A DNA stretch of 64,000 nucleotides, taken from NCBI GenBank assembly GCA_017526905.1, contig JAFXQT010000011.1:1-64000 (forward strand), read 5' to 3'. Position numbers and translations under genes: made by a program. How positions within the stretch are numbered: the first letter of the stretch is position 1; every line of letters begins with the position of its first letter. This DNA comes from Bacteroidaceae bacterium (GTDB lineage: Bacteria; Bacteroidota; Bacteroidia; Bacteroidales; Bacteroidaceae). Below the pieces are notes generated by a model. It did not search any database and was not told where the DNA came from. It saw only the letters and a program-made list of their open reading frames with translations. Below are positions 41,542-51,223 of this stretch, piece by piece.

Positions 41542-42891
41542 TTACATATTCTCTTTTCTCAGGATATCAAGTCCTTCGCGCACAATACGTTGCAGCTCAA
41601 GCTTAGAGCTATCCACGAACTCAGCCAAGGCAAAATCCTCAGGAGCCACTTCGTAGATGCCGAGCGCCTCCTGCCGGTCGATATCGCCGGCAATGATGGC
41701 CTTGACGAGGTAGCCTGCATAGATGTCCATGGGGAACACGCGGTCATACTCGCCCGACATGATCATGTGGCGCTCGCCGCCCTTGATGCGTGCATCCAGC
41801 GTGTACTCGGCCTTCTTCGGACGCAGCCAGCTGAAGTAGCTGCGGCTGGTGCTGAACTCCTTGAAGCGTGGCATGATCCAGCCCAGCATCTCATACTCGT
41901 CGTCGCCTTCAGGAATCACGGTCACTTCTGTGTGGTGTGCACCCAGCCAGCCAGTCTGCTTGATCTTGATGCCCGTCAGCGGGTTACCGCTGATCCAGCG
42001 CTGATGCTTGTCGCTGGGCAGGAGGTTTCCGGCCAGGATATCACTCACCTGAGCACCTACGATAACCTTGGCATACTTGGGGGCCTTCACCTCCGAACCA
42101 GCCACGGCGATGGTGCGTGTCAGGTCCACCTTGCCGGTGCGCAGCAGGCGGCCGATGAAAATCACCTCCTCGGCACCCATGGTCCACACCACTTCGCCTT
42201 TGTTGATGGGGCTGATGTGGTTGATCTGAACGCCCACGTTGCCGGCAGGAGCGGGCCCGTCGAACACAGTTACCTCAGCATCCTTGGCCGTGAGCAGTGC
42301 CGGTGCGCTCTGCTTGACGCTGACGCCGAGATGCACCTTGGCAATTTTGGCCAGCAGTGAGAGGCCAGCCTGGAAGTCGGCTTCCTGCCCCTTGAGCACG
42401 TACTCGAAGTCCTGTGCCAGCGGCATGTCCGAGAAGGCACTGACGAAGATAGCCTTGGGCTGATCGTCGGGGTTGGCCGTAACGTCGTAGGGACGCTGGC
42501 GGAAGAATGCGAACAAGCCAGCCTCGCAGAGCAGGTCTACGGCGCTCTTGGCGTCCTTCACCCCTTTCGTGTCGAGGGTCACGGCTTCGTTCTTCCCGTC
42601 GGCGGCAACCTGCACGCTCAGTACCTTGCGGCGGTCGCCGCGCTCAACAAGCGCCACGGTGCCACTCACAGGCGAAACGAATTTCACTTCGGGATGGGCC
42701 TTGTCCACAAACAGGGCATCCCCGGCCTTGACGGCATCACCTTCCTTGACCACAACCTTGGGTTTCATGCCCGTGAAACTGTCCGGCAGAAGTGCATACT
42801 TCTCCGAAGCCTTCACGGTCACCGTCTCCAAGCTTGCCTTGCCCTTCAGGTTCACGTCGAGGCCCTTGCGTAACTTGATTACATTTGCCAT
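41542..42891 (-). CDS. nqrA: Na+-translocating NADH:quinone reductase subunit A
   Basis: This 449-residue peripheral subunit has no membrane helix. It begins MANVIKLRKGLDVNLKGKAS and contains MKPKVVVKEGDAVKAGDALF, VKFVSPVSGTVALVERGDRR (a biotinyl/lipoyl-like fold) and VIPEGDDEYEMLGWIMPRF. It ends with GLDILRKENM. It is first in the operon and lies 38 bases after a TACCTTTGC box. The frame extends upstream to 42960 but across the promoter, so 42891 is the start. NqrA binds quinone at the cytoplasmic face in other species. Confidence 0.97.
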   Translation of the reverse strand: MANVIKLRKGLDVNLKGKASLETVTVKASEKYALLPDSFTGMKPKVVVKEGDAVKAGDALFVDKAHPEVKFVSPVSGTVALVERGDRRKVLSVQVAADGKNEAVTLDTKGVKDAKSAVDLLCEAGLFAFFRQRPYDVTANPDDQPKAIFVSAFSDMPLAQDFEYVLKGQEADFQAGLSLLAKIAKVHLGVSVKQSAPALLTAKDAEVTVFDGPAPAGNVGVQINHISPINKGEVVWTMGAEEVIFIGRLLRTGKVDLTRTIAVAGSEVKAPKYAKVIVGAQVSDILAGNLLPSDKHQRWISGNPLTGIKIKQTGWLGAHHTEVTVIPEGDDEYEMLGWIMPRFKEFSTSRSYFSWLRPKKAEYTLDARIKGGERHMIMSGEYDRVFPMDIYAGYLVKAIIAGDIDRQEALGIYEVAPEDFALAEFVDSSKLELQRIVREGLDILRKENM

Positions 42892-42928
42892 ATAAATGAA
42901 ATAAAAGATAGTGTTTTGCAAAAACTGC

Positions 42929-42937
42929 GCAAAGGTA
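42929..42937 (-). promoter_or_regulatory. -7 promoter box for the nqr operon
   Basis: The minus strand reads TACCTTTGC, 38 bases before the nqrA start at 42891. Confidence 0.75.
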
Positions 42938-43018
42938 ACACTTTTTTCGCAGACGCACACATTTTAACAAGGTATTTTTCGCAAAAAGATTTCTGCCTGC
43001 TCAAATCGCCCCTCTGCC

Positions 43019-46000
43019 ATGACGCCCGTTTTGCCTCGCAGCAGTCTTATTTTGCGTTTCTTTGCCCGATTCAGGCCAAAATCCTTGGTCATCACGCAGG
43101 AATGCCTTACCTTTGCCAGCAGAAACCAAACGCGCCACACTGCCATAAAAGTACTGCGCAACATACTACGTGCCCTGGCCATACTGCTCGCCGCCATCGC
43201 CACCGCATTGTTCCTGCTCACCGAGACGCCTTGGGGGCAGAAACAGATGGCCCGTGTGGCATCGCAGCAGCTGTCGCAGTTCTTCAGCACCCAGGTGGTG
43301 GTGAAGCGGGTGCATGTCGGGCTCTTCAACCGCCTGGTCCTGGACGACATATTCCTTACCGACCAACAGGACAGCCTACTGCTCAGTGCCGCCCGGCTCA
43401 GTGCCAAGGTCGAGCTGCGGCCGCTGTTGAACGGGAAGGTGCGCATCAACAACATCCAGCTGTTTGGCTACCATGCCGTGCTGCGCCGCGCTTCCGAAGC
43501 CGCCCCCTACAACTTCCAGTTCATTGCCGACCGCTTCAAAAAAGACGACAACGAGCCCTCCTCGCCGCTCGACCTGAACATCGGCACGGTGATGATCCGT
43601 CGCGGCCTCCTGGAGCACCACGTGGGAGCCGACACGCTGAGCACCGCCGCTGCTGCCATGCCGTTTTCGCCCAGACATCTGAGGCTGGACAGCCTCACGG
43701 CCAAGATTTCGTCCATTGCTTTAACAGACAGCAGTATCAGCCTGTCTGTTAACAATTTATCATTCAGAGAACTGCGTTCCGGTTTAAGGGTCAACGACCT
43801 GCATTTCCTGCTGAAGGCCACCACTGCCGAGGCGCAGGTAAACGACTTCGGCTGCCTATTGCCTCACTCTGAAATAAAGGTTCCAGAGGTGGTGGCGCGC
43901 TGGGAGGCAGGCGCCCCCGAGCAGACCAACATCATCGTCCCAGAGCTGGAGGCAAGCCTCACGCCAACCGACCTTCAGGCCTTCCTGCCCACCGGCCTGA
44001 CCAGGCAGCTGGGGCCTGTCCTCTCGCGCACGTACCAAATCAAAGCCGGCGGAGCCTACGACAAACAGCAGCTGGCACTGGGGCGGCTGGAAGTACAGAC
44101 CAATGGGTTCAGGCTGGACAGCCGACTCATCGGGCGGCTGAAACCCGAGGCCGAAGTGCATGCCGAGGTGGCACAGCTGGACGTGAATGAGGAACTGCTC
44201 GGCGCCTTGCAGCCCCTGCTCCAGGACAAAGGGCTGGCACCCCTTGCCAACCTTGGCAGCCTCCAACTGAGTGGCTGGGGCGACTACAAGCCCGGCCTGG
44301 TCAAAGCCGACCTGAATGCCCTGAGCGCCTTGGGCGAGATCCAGCTCGAAGGCACGCTGTGGGACAACGACACCTTCGACGCCCACATACAGGCCAAGCA
44401 GGTCAGCCTGGCGCCACTCACTGGCAAAAGCATTGCCCTGCACGACGGCAACATTAAGGCCCAGGGCAGCATCGCATCCAAGCAGCTGAAGGGCGTGGTG
44501 GAGGCAGCGGGCTTCCAGTGGGCCGAGCAGCGGCTGGCGCTGGGGCAGGTCAATGCCGACATCGAGCTTGTACAACAGCAGTTGGCAGGCCATGTCGAGC
44601 TGGCCGACGTGAACTACAAGGACACCCCACTGGGCACACTCAGCGCATCGGGCACACGCACCGACCAGGGCATGGTGTACAAGCTGCAGAGCGGATTCAT
44701 GGAGGCACAGGTCGAGGGCGAGGTCAACCCCTCGCGCCTGGTCAGCGTTGGCCGGCAGATGCTGCACCACACGCTGCCCAGCCTCTTCCCCACCCCATAC
44801 AACGATGCTGCCACCGCCACCAGCAGCGGCGCACCTGAATCCATGCGGTTCGACCTGCACCTGACCGACGTGACCCCCATCGCCGCCCTGACGGGCAAGG
44901 ACGTGGGCATAGGGCAGCCCGTACACGCCTCCGGCGTCATCGACCATGGCACCGGCGTGATCGCCCTGGAGATGCAAGCCCCACAAATCACCTATGGTGC
45001 TGAGGAACTGACCGACCTCTCGCTGAGTGCCTACGAGCAGGCCGACAGCATCAGCATACGTCTGGACGGCAAGCGGCAGATGGCTTTCGGCCCGCTGCTC
45101 ATCGGCCTCGACGCGCACGCGGCAGCCGACAGCCTGCGTGCCCTACTCACGTGGGACAACCAGCTGGCCCCCTCCACCCAAGGGGCCATCAGGGGCACCA
45201 GCCACTTCTTCCGCGACGCGCAGCAGAAGCTCGGCGCCAGCATTCATTTCCACCCGTCGCAGATGCTGGTGAGCGATACGGTGTGGAACATACACCCATC
45301 GGACCTGCTCTTGCACGACGGGAAGATCCGCGTGCACGACTTCGCAGTGTCGCAGCTGGGCCGGCACCTGAGGGTGGACGGGACGGTGTCCAAGGACGAG
45401 GCCGACACGCTGAGCGCCAACCTGCTGGGCATCAACCTGCAATACGTGTTCAACCTGATCGACTTCCATGCCGTCGAATTTGCCGGACTGGCCACAGGCG
45501 AAGTCAAGGCACACGGGCTGATGAAACAGCCTGTGGTGGATGCCGACCTGCGCGTGAACAACTTCACGCTGAACGACGGCCTGCTGGGGCAGCTGCGCGT
45601 GACCGGCGGCTGGGGGCGGCGCGGCCCCAAGAGCATCGACCTGGAGGGCCACATCACAGAGCCCACGCATGGGGAGGAGACGGTGGTGCACGGCCTGGTC
45701 ACGCCAGGACACGCGCCGGGCAGCGGCCTGGACCTGCAGATCTACGCGCGCCGCGTCAATGCCTACTTCGTCAACTTCTTCACCAAGGACATATTCACCG
45801 ACCTGGAGGGGTCGGCCAGCGGCTATGCCCATCTGTTCGGGCCTTTCGGCCAGCTGGACCTGGAGGGGGCGCTGAAACTGGACACGGCGGCGCTGACGCT
45901 GGACGTGATCGGTACCCGCTACCACCTGGCCGGCGACAGCCTGCTGTTCCGCCCCGGCCGCATCATCATCCCCGGCGCCTACGTGATGGATCCCGCCGCG

Positions 46001-47506
46001 AGCACGCTCAGGGCAGACGCCCGCCCCGAACAGGCCACGCAGCCGGCCGACATCCCCATCGGCCACTGCGGCCTGCTGCGCGGCGAGGTGCGCCACCAGA
46101 ACTTCAGCATCAAGAACTACCAGTTCGACATCCTGGCGCGCGAGATACAGGGGTACGATTTCCGCGACTTCGGCGACCAGGTGTTCTACGGCACCGTGTT
46201 TGCCTCCGGCAGGGTACGCCTCGGCGGGCGGCCTGGAGCGCTCAACGTGGATATCAGCTGCACGCCCACTGCCGGCACCACCTTCACCTACAACGCCTCC
46301 AACCCGGAGATATCCACCGACAATGCCTTCATCCGCTTTGTCCAGCCTGCACCCGTCGGTGACGAGGCCGACGGCACAGCCACTGCACAGCCGAACGAGG
46401 GCGACGTGTCCGAGGAGGAGGAGGAGCCGTCGGACATGCACATCAACTTCGACCTCGACATCAACCCCGATGCCACCATGCGCATCCTCATGGACGCCCG
46501 CTCGGGCGATTACATCACGCTGGCGGGCAACGGCCACCTGCGCGCACATTATTATAATAAGGGGGCCTTCCAGATGTATGGCACCTACCTCATCGACCAC
46601 GGCACGTACAAGCTGTCGCTGCAGGACGTGATCCGCAAGGAATTCCAGATACAGCAGGGCAGCAGCATCACCTTCGGCGGCGCGCCGATGAAGGGCGACC
46701 TCGACCTGCGCGCCATCTACACCGTGCCCTCCGTGTCGCTCAACGACCTGACCGTGGGCTCCAATTTCTCCAACTCCAGCGTCCGCGTGAACTGCATCAT
46801 GAACATCGGCGGGCGTGCCGAGCAGCCGCAGGTGTCGTTCGATTTCGACATCCCCAACGTGAACGAGGACGAGAAGCAGATGGTGCGCAGCCTCATCTCC
46901 ACCGAGGAGGAACGCAACATGCAGGTGATCTACCTGCTGGGCATAGGGCGCTTCTACACCTACGGCTCCGACGAGACGCAGGCGCAGGCCAACTCGGCCG
47001 TGCAGAGCCTGCTCTCCTCCACCCTCTCCGGGCAGCTGAACGAGTACCTGGGGCGCGCCCTGGGCAACACCCAGCACTGGAACTTCGGCACCAACCTGTC
47101 CACCGGCACCATGGGCTGGAACGACATGGACGTGGAGGGCATGCTCTCGGGGCGTCTGCTGAACAACCGACTGCTGCTGAACGGCACCTTCGGCTACCGT
47201 GACACCCCCGTGGCCAACACCAACTTCATAGGCGACTTCGACGTGCAGTACCTGCTCACCCCCAACGGCACGGTCAGCCTGAAAGCCTACTCCGAGACCA
47301 ACGACCGCTATTTCACGAAGATGGCGCTCACGACACAGGGCGTGGGCATTGTGCTGAAGAAGGATTTCAACAACCTGTCCGACCTGTTCCGCACCAGGCG
47401 CAACAAGGGCAACAAGGACGGCAAGGGCGGCAAGGCCAAGGGCGCAGAGGGGAAAGAGGCTGCGGCCCAGCCTGCCGCCCAAGAAGGGGGGGGGAGCGGT
47501 AAATAA
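43019..47506 (+). CDS. TamB-like translocation/assembly module protein
   Basis: This protein of up to 1495 residues has one N-terminal anchor (RALAILLAAIATALFLLTET) and a very long beta-strand-rich, AsmA/TamB-type body. The C-terminal TamB domain has MYGTYLIDHGTYKLSLQDV, FQIQQGSSITFGGAPMKGDL, DLRAIYTVPSVSLNDLT and GRAEQPQVSFDFDIPNVNED. It is inferred to bridge inner and outer membranes for lipid transport or outer-membrane protein assembly. The tail is Lys/Gly/Ala-rich. Start is uncertain. ATG at 43019 lies upstream of a good promoter at 43108-43116. The only family-like start after that promoter is ATA at 43145 (KVLRNILRALA...). In-frame TTG at 43085 is another choice. Confidence 0.85.
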   Translation: MTPVLPRSSLILRFFARFRPKSLVITQECLTFASRNQTRHTAIKVLRNILRALAILLAAIATALFLLTETPWGQKQMARVASQQLSQFFSTQVVVKRVHVGLFNRLVLDDIFLTDQQDSLLLSAARLSAKVELRPLLNGKVRINNIQLFGYHAVLRRASEAAPYNFQFIADRFKKDDNEPSSPLDLNIGTVMIRRGLLEHHVGADTLSTAAAAMPFSPRHLRLDSLTAKISSIALTDSSISLSVNNLSFRELRSGLRVNDLHFLLKATTAEAQVNDFGCLLPHSEIKVPEVVARWEAGAPEQTNIIVPELEASLTPTDLQAFLPTGLTRQLGPVLSRTYQIKAGGAYDKQQLALGRLEVQTNGFRLDSRLIGRLKPEAEVHAEVAQLDVNEELLGALQPLLQDKGLAPLANLGSLQLSGWGDYKPGLVKADLNALSALGEIQLEGTLWDNDTFDAHIQAKQVSLAPLTGKSIALHDGNIKAQGSIASKQLKGVVEAAGFQWAEQRLALGQVNADIELVQQQLAGHVELADVNYKDTPLGTLSASGTRTDQGMVYKLQSGFMEAQVEGEVNPSRLVSVGRQMLHHTLPSLFPTPYNDAATATSSGAPESMRFDLHLTDVTPIAALTGKDVGIGQPVHASGVIDHGTGVIALEMQAPQITYGAEELTDLSLSAYEQADSISIRLDGKRQMAFGPLLIGLDAHAAADSLRALLTWDNQLAPSTQGAIRGTSHFFRDAQQKLGASIHFHPSQMLVSDTVWNIHPSDLLLHDGKIRVHDFAVSQLGRHLRVDGTVSKDEADTLSANLLGINLQYVFNLIDFHAVEFAGLATGEVKAHGLMKQPVVDADLRVNNFTLNDGLLGQLRVTGGWGRRGPKSIDLEGHITEPTHGEETVVHGLVTPGHAPGSGLDLQIYARRVNAYFVNFFTKDIFTDLEGSASGYAHLFGPFGQLDLEGALKLDTAALTLDVIGTRYHLAGDSLLFRPGRIIIPGAYVMDPAASTLRADARPEQATQPADIPIGHCGLLRGEVRHQNFSIKNYQFDILAREIQGYDFRDFGDQVFYGTVFASGRVRLGGRPGALNVDISCTPTAGTTFTYNASNPEISTDNAFIRFVQPAPVGDEADGTATAQPNEGDVSEEEEEPSDMHINFDLDINPDATMRILMDARSGDYITLAGNGHLRAHYYNKGAFQMYGTYLIDHGTYKLSLQDVIRKEFQIQQGSSITFGGAPMKGDLDLRAIYTVPSVSLNDLTVGSNFSNSSVRVNCIMNIGGRAEQPQVSFDFDIPNVNEDEKQMVRSLISTEEERNMQVIYLLGIGRFYTYGSDETQAQANSAVQSLLSSTLSGQLNEYLGRALGNTQHWNFGTNLSTGTMGWNDMDVEGMLSGRLLNNRLLLNGTFGYRDTPVANTNFIGDFDVQYLLTPNGTVSLKAYSETNDRYFTKMALTTQGVGIVLKKDFNNLSDLFRTRRNKGNKDGKGGKAKGAEGKEAAAQPAAQEGGGSGK
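43108..43116 (+). promoter_or_regulatory. -7 promoter box inside the 5' part of the TamB-like ORF
   Basis: TACCTTTGC has a TTG element about 20 bases upstream (43085-43087), which fits the -33/-7 spacing. It would start transcription near 43123, downstream of the ATG at 43019. Confidence 0.6.
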
Positions 47507-47593
47507 GCACAGATGGACACCTGTAAAATGCTACATCTATATGTTACAGACAAAAAAGTGGGAAAAGATTGTGCCCGAATCCGAGGCTTTTAC

Positions 47594-47602
47594 TATCTTT
47601 GC
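47594..47602 (+). promoter_or_regulatory. -7 promoter box for transketolase
   Basis: TATCTTTGC matches TAnnTTTG. The leader of about 75 bases to the ATG at 47684 contains repeated CATAAAC/CTCATAA words but no riboswitch that I recognise. Confidence 0.65.
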
Positions 47603-47683
47603 GCCAACGTAGCCGTGAAAAAGGCTCCATAAGCTCATAAACACGATACTCATCTATTCATAAACTCATAAACCCAACCCCCT

Positions 47684-49702
47684 ATGAACGACATCAAAGT
47701 TCTGAACCATGCAGCCGACAACATCCGCATCCTGGCTGCATCGATGGTCGAGAAGGCCAAGAGCGGCCACCCAGGCGGTGCCATGGGCGGAGCAGACTTC
47801 ATCAACGTGCTCTACAGCGAATACCTCACCTACGACCCCGCCGACCCCACATGGGTGGGCCGCGACCGCTTCTTCCTCGACCCCGGCCACATGGCCCCCA
47901 TGCTCTACTCGCAGCTGGCCCTCATCGGCAAGTTCTCGCTCGACGAGCTGCAGCAGCTGCGCCAGTGGGGCTCGCCCACACCCGGACACCCTGAGGCCGA
48001 CCCCAAGCGCGGCATCGAGAACACCAGCGGCCCGCTGGGACAGGGACACACCTTCGGCATCGGCGCCGCCATAGCCGCCAAGTTCCTGGCTGCACACACC
48101 GGCAACCCCACGTTTGAGAAGGAAACCATCTACATCTACATCTCCGACGGCGGCGTGCAGGAGGAGATCTCTCAGGGCGCCGCACGCATTGCCGGCACGC
48201 TGGGCCTGGACAACGTGGTGATGTTCTACGACTCGAACGACATCCAGCTCTCCACCGAGACCAAGGAGGTGATGAACGAGGACACCGCTGCCAAGTACCG
48301 CGCGCTGGGCTGGGAGGTGTTCGAGATCAACGGCAACGATGCTGCCCAGATCCGTGGGGCCATCGAAGCAGCCAAGGCCGTGAAGGGCAAGCCTGCACTC
48401 ATCATCGGCAAGTGCATCATGGGCAAGGGTGCCCTGAAGGAGGACGGCTCCAGCTACGAGCGCAACTGCAAGACTCACGGCGCACCGCTGGGTGGCGATG
48501 CCTACAAGAAGACCATTGCCAACCTGGGCGGCGATGCCGAGAACCCATTCGTCATCTTCGACGACGTGAAGGACCTCTACGCCCGCCGGGCCGAGGAGCT
48601 GAAGGGCATCGTGGCCGCACGCAAGGCCGAGGAGGCCAAGTGGGCTGCACAGAACCCTGACTGCGCAGCAGCACAGACAGAGTGGTTCAGCGGCAAGGCT
48701 CCGAAGGTGGACTGGAGCAAGGTGCAGCAGAAGAGCGGCGACGCCACCCGCAACGCCAGCGCTGCCGTGCTCGGGCAGCTGGCCGAGCAGGTGCCCAACA
48801 TGATCTGCGCCAGCGCCGACCTGAGCAACTCCGACAAGACCGACGGCTTCCTCAAAAAGACCCACGCCCTGACGGCCGGCGACTTCAGCGGTGCCTTCTT
48901 CCAGGCAGGCGTGGCCGAGCTGACCATGGCTTGCTGCTGCATCGGCATGGCCCTGCACGGCGGCGTCATCCCCGCTTGCGGCACGTTCTTCGTCTTCTCC
49001 GACTACATGAAACCCGCCGTGCGCATGGCTGCCCTGATGGAGCTGCCCGTGAAGTTCATCTGGACGCACGATGCCTTCCGCGTGGGCGAGGACGGCCCCA
49101 CCCACGAGCCCGTGGAGCAGGAAGCCCAGATACGCCTCATGGAGAAGCTGAAGAACCACCACGGCAAGAACTCCACCCTCGTGCTGCGCCCTGCCGACGC
49201 ACAGGAGACCACCGAGGCCTGGCGCCTGGCCATGGAGAACACCGACAGCCCCACGGCCCTCATCCTGAGCCGCCAGAACATAGCCGACCTGCCCGCAGGC
49301 AACGACTACCGCCAGGCAGAGAAGGGCGCCTACATCGTGGCCGGATCGGACGAGAACCCCGACGTGATCCTCCTGGCCAGCGGTTCGGAGGTGAGCACAC
49401 TCGTGGCCGGCACAGAGCTGCTGCGCAAGGACGGCGTGAAGGTGCGCATCGTCAGCGTGCCCTCCGAAGGCCTGTTCCGCAGCCAGCCCAAGGACTACCA
49501 GCAACAGATTCTGCCCGCCGGCATCAAGAAGTTCGGCCTCACGGCCGGTCTGCCCGTCAACCTCGAAGGGCTGGTTGGTGCCGACGGCTGCATCTGGGGC
49601 CTGGAAAGCTTCGGCTTCAGCGCTCCCTACAAAGTGCTCGACGAGAAGCTGGGCTTCACCGCCGAGAATGTGTACAACCAAGTGAAGAAGCTGCTCGCAT
49701 AA
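47684..49702 (+). CDS. tkt: Transketolase
   Basis: This 672-residue thiamine-diphosphate enzyme of the pentose phosphate pathway moves two-carbon units between sugar phosphates. Motifs are EKAKSGHPGGAMGGADF at the N-terminus, ENTSGPLGQGHTFGIGAA, and the diphosphate-binding SDGGVQEEISQGAARIAG (SDG in place of the more common GDG, as I recall from Bacteroidetes enzymes). Also present are WTHDAFRVGEDGPTHEPVEQ and the catalytic-Glu region FQAGVAELTMACCCIGMA. Length is normal. It is a single gene with its own promoter and a strong terminator at 49761-49809. Confidence 0.97.
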   Translation: MNDIKVLNHAADNIRILAASMVEKAKSGHPGGAMGGADFINVLYSEYLTYDPADPTWVGRDRFFLDPGHMAPMLYSQLALIGKFSLDELQQLRQWGSPTPGHPEADPKRGIENTSGPLGQGHTFGIGAAIAAKFLAAHTGNPTFEKETIYIYISDGGVQEEISQGAARIAGTLGLDNVVMFYDSNDIQLSTETKEVMNEDTAAKYRALGWEVFEINGNDAAQIRGAIEAAKAVKGKPALIIGKCIMGKGALKEDGSSYERNCKTHGAPLGGDAYKKTIANLGGDAENPFVIFDDVKDLYARRAEELKGIVAARKAEEAKWAAQNPDCAAAQTEWFSGKAPKVDWSKVQQKSGDATRNASAAVLGQLAEQVPNMICASADLSNSDKTDGFLKKTHALTAGDFSGAFFQAGVAELTMACCCIGMALHGGVIPACGTFFVFSDYMKPAVRMAALMELPVKFIWTHDAFRVGEDGPTHEPVEQEAQIRLMEKLKNHHGKNSTLVLRPADAQETTEAWRLAMENTDSPTALILSRQNIADLPAGNDYRQAEKGAYIVAGSDENPDVILLASGSEVSTLVAGTELLRKDGVKVRIVSVPSEGLFRSQPKDYQQQILPAGIKKFGLTAGLPVNLEGLVGADGCIWGLESFGFSAPYKVLDEKLGFTAENVYNQVKKLLA

Positions 49703-49760
49703 ACCGGGGCAGCGGCACTATTGCACATTAACACGCCCCCACATCATCGTAAAAAAAGAA

Positions 49761-49809
49761 ACACATTAACGGAGCAACGCCTTGCAGCGTTTCCGTTAAT
49801 GTGTTTTTT
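49761..49809 (+). terminator. Rho-independent terminator of tkt
   Basis: ACACATTAACGGA (49761-49773) and TCCGTTAATGTGT (49792-49804) form a perfect 13-bp stem with an inner ACGC/GCGT stem, followed by TTTTTTA. Confidence 0.9.
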
Positions 49810-49842
49810 ATGGGGGGAATGGGGCGATGCAGCAGTGGGGCG

Positions 49843-50469
49843 CTATTGGTCCGAAAGCGGAAACAGGCCATACAGCTTCGCATCAATCTGGTCGGTAATC
49901 AGCTGGAAGTCCTGTGGGTTGTTCTCGAACTTCACGTGGTCGCCGTCCACGATGATGAGGTTTCCCTTGTAGGTGGCAATCCATTCCTCATACCTCTTGT
50001 GCAACCCCTCCAGGTAGTCGATGCGGATGCCCTGTTCGTAGTTGCGCCCGCGTTTCTGAATCTGCGCCACGATATTAGGGATGGTGGTGCGGATGTAGAT
50101 GAGCAGATCGGGCAGCTTCACCAGCGATATCATCAGGTCGAACAGATCCTTGTAGTTGGCAAAGTCACGGTCGGACATGTTCCCACCATCGTGCAGGTTG
50201 GGTGCAAAGATACAGGCATCCTCAAAGATGGTGCGGTCCTGCACGATGGTCTCGTCGCTCTTGGCAATCTCCACGATGTCCTGGAAGCGCTTGTTCAGGA
50301 AATAGATCTGAAGATTGAACGACCATCTGTTCATATCCTTGTAGAAATCGTCCAGATAGGGGTTGTAATCCACCGATTCGAATCGTGGCGTCCATCCGTA
50401 GCGATGGGCCAGCATCTTGGTCAGCGTGGTCTTTCCGCTGCCTATGTTTCCGGCAATGGCTATGTGCAT
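49843..50469 (-). CDS. Deoxynucleoside kinase (second of a tandem pair)
   Basis: This 208-residue protein has the P-loop IAGNIGSGKTTLTKMLA near residues 4-20. It has the DRS-type motif IVQDRTIFEDA and the lid region IQKRGRNYEQGIRIDYL, typical of the dGK/dAK deoxynucleoside kinase family. These enzymes phosphorylate salvaged deoxynucleosides. MHIAIAG at 50469 is chosen over an upstream ATG at 50511, because that lies within the previous gene's stop region and the P-loop is normally near the N-terminus. It follows its paralogue after 38 bases on the same strand. Base specificity is not readable. Confidence 0.9.
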   Translation of the reverse strand: MHIAIAGNIGSGKTTLTKMLAHRYGWTPRFESVDYNPYLDDFYKDMNRWSFNLQIYFLNKRFQDIVEIAKSDETIVQDRTIFEDACIFAPNLHDGGNMSDRDFANYKDLFDLMISLVKLPDLLIYIRTTIPNIVAQIQKRGRNYEQGIRIDYLEGLHKRYEEWIATYKGNLIIVDGDHVKFENNPQDFQLITDQIDAKLYGLFPLSDQ

Positions 50470-50507
50470 AGTTATTTCTTTTTGGTTGATTGCGTTATCA
50501 CTCTGGT

Positions 50508-51122
50508 TCAAAACAGGCCGAACAGCTCGGCGTCAATTTTATCGCAGATGGCGGCAAAGTCCTGCCTGTTGGCGAGGAAGTCCATGTTGTCCACGTCGAT
50601 GGTCAGCACACGCCCCTTGTACTTCTGGAAGATGAACTCCTCGTAGCGCTCGTTCAGGTTGCGCAGATAGTCCAGCGGCATGGTCTGCTCGTAATCGCGC
50701 CCGCGCTTCTGGATGTTGGCCACCAGATGCGCCACCGACGAGCGCAGATAAATCATCAGGTCGGGCAGTTTGGCCACATGGATCATCAGGTCGAACAGCT
50801 CCATATAGGTTTGGAAATCGCGGTCGGACAGGTGGCCCATGGCCTTGTTGTTGGCCGTGAACACATACACCCCCTCAAAGATAGAGCGGTCCTGCACGAT
50901 GGTTTCTTCAGCCTGTGCTATGGCCAGCAAGTCTCTGAAGCGCTGCTTCAGGAAGAACACCTCCAGCGCAAAGGACCAACGAGGGATGTCCTTGTAGTAA
51001 TCCTCCAGATAGGGATTGTCCGAGACTGGCTCAAACCGAGGTGTCCACCCGTATCTGCGGGCCAGCAGTTGCGTCAGCGTAGTCTTTCCGCTTCCTATAT
51101 TTCCGGCTATGGCTATATACAT
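50508..51122 (-). CDS. Deoxynucleoside kinase (first of a tandem pair)
   Basis: This 204-residue protein shares the plan of its neighbour: P-loop IAGNIGSGKTTLTQLLARRY, RYGWTPRFEPV, IVQDRSIFEGV and IQKRGRDYEQTMPLDYL. The two have clearly diverged over the middle, as expected for kinases with different base preference, possibly partners like dAK/dGK heterodimers of other bacteria. MYIAIAG at 51122 is the start; upstream codons (AKKKKS) come from a T-rich leader. A TATCTTCGC box lies 22 bases upstream. Confidence 0.9.
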   Translation of the reverse strand: MYIAIAGNIGSGKTTLTQLLARRYGWTPRFEPVSDNPYLEDYYKDIPRWSFALEVFFLKQRFRDLLAIAQAEETIVQDRSIFEGVYVFTANNKAMGHLSDRDFQTYMELFDLMIHVAKLPDLMIYLRSSVAHLVANIQKRGRDYEQTMPLDYLRNLNERYEEFIFQKYKGRVLTIDVDNMDFLANRQDFAAICDKIDAELFGLF

Positions 51123-51143
51123 TGATTTTTTCTTTTTGGCGAT

Positions 51144-51152
51144 GCGAAGATA
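51144..51152 (-). promoter_or_regulatory. Probable -7 box for the deoxynucleoside kinase pair
   Basis: The minus strand reads TATCTTCGC, one base off TAnnTTTGC, 22 bases before the start at 51122. Confidence 0.5.
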
Positions 51153-51214
51153 AGCCTTTTTCGCGAAAGGCATGCAATTATCGCCTTTTTTTTTGTCGTC
51201 AGGCGAAATCTTTG

Positions 51215-51223
51215 TACTTTTGC
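51215..51223 (+). promoter_or_regulatory. -33/-7 promoter for riboflavin synthase
   Basis: TACTTTTGC is preceded by TTTG at 51192-51195, 19 bases upstream, an excellent fit to the Bacteroidetes TTTG-N19-TAnnTTTG promoter. The roughly 85-base leader shows no FMN riboswitch. Confidence 0.8.

Noticed and set aside
45143..47482. 779-codon minus-strand frame opposite the TamB-like gene
   Set aside because: It is an antisense shadow of a high-GC coding sequence, with no family motif and no promoter.
47666..49681. 671-codon minus-strand frame opposite transketolase
   Set aside because: It covers tkt almost exactly. The plus strand has all transketolase motifs, so this is a shadow.
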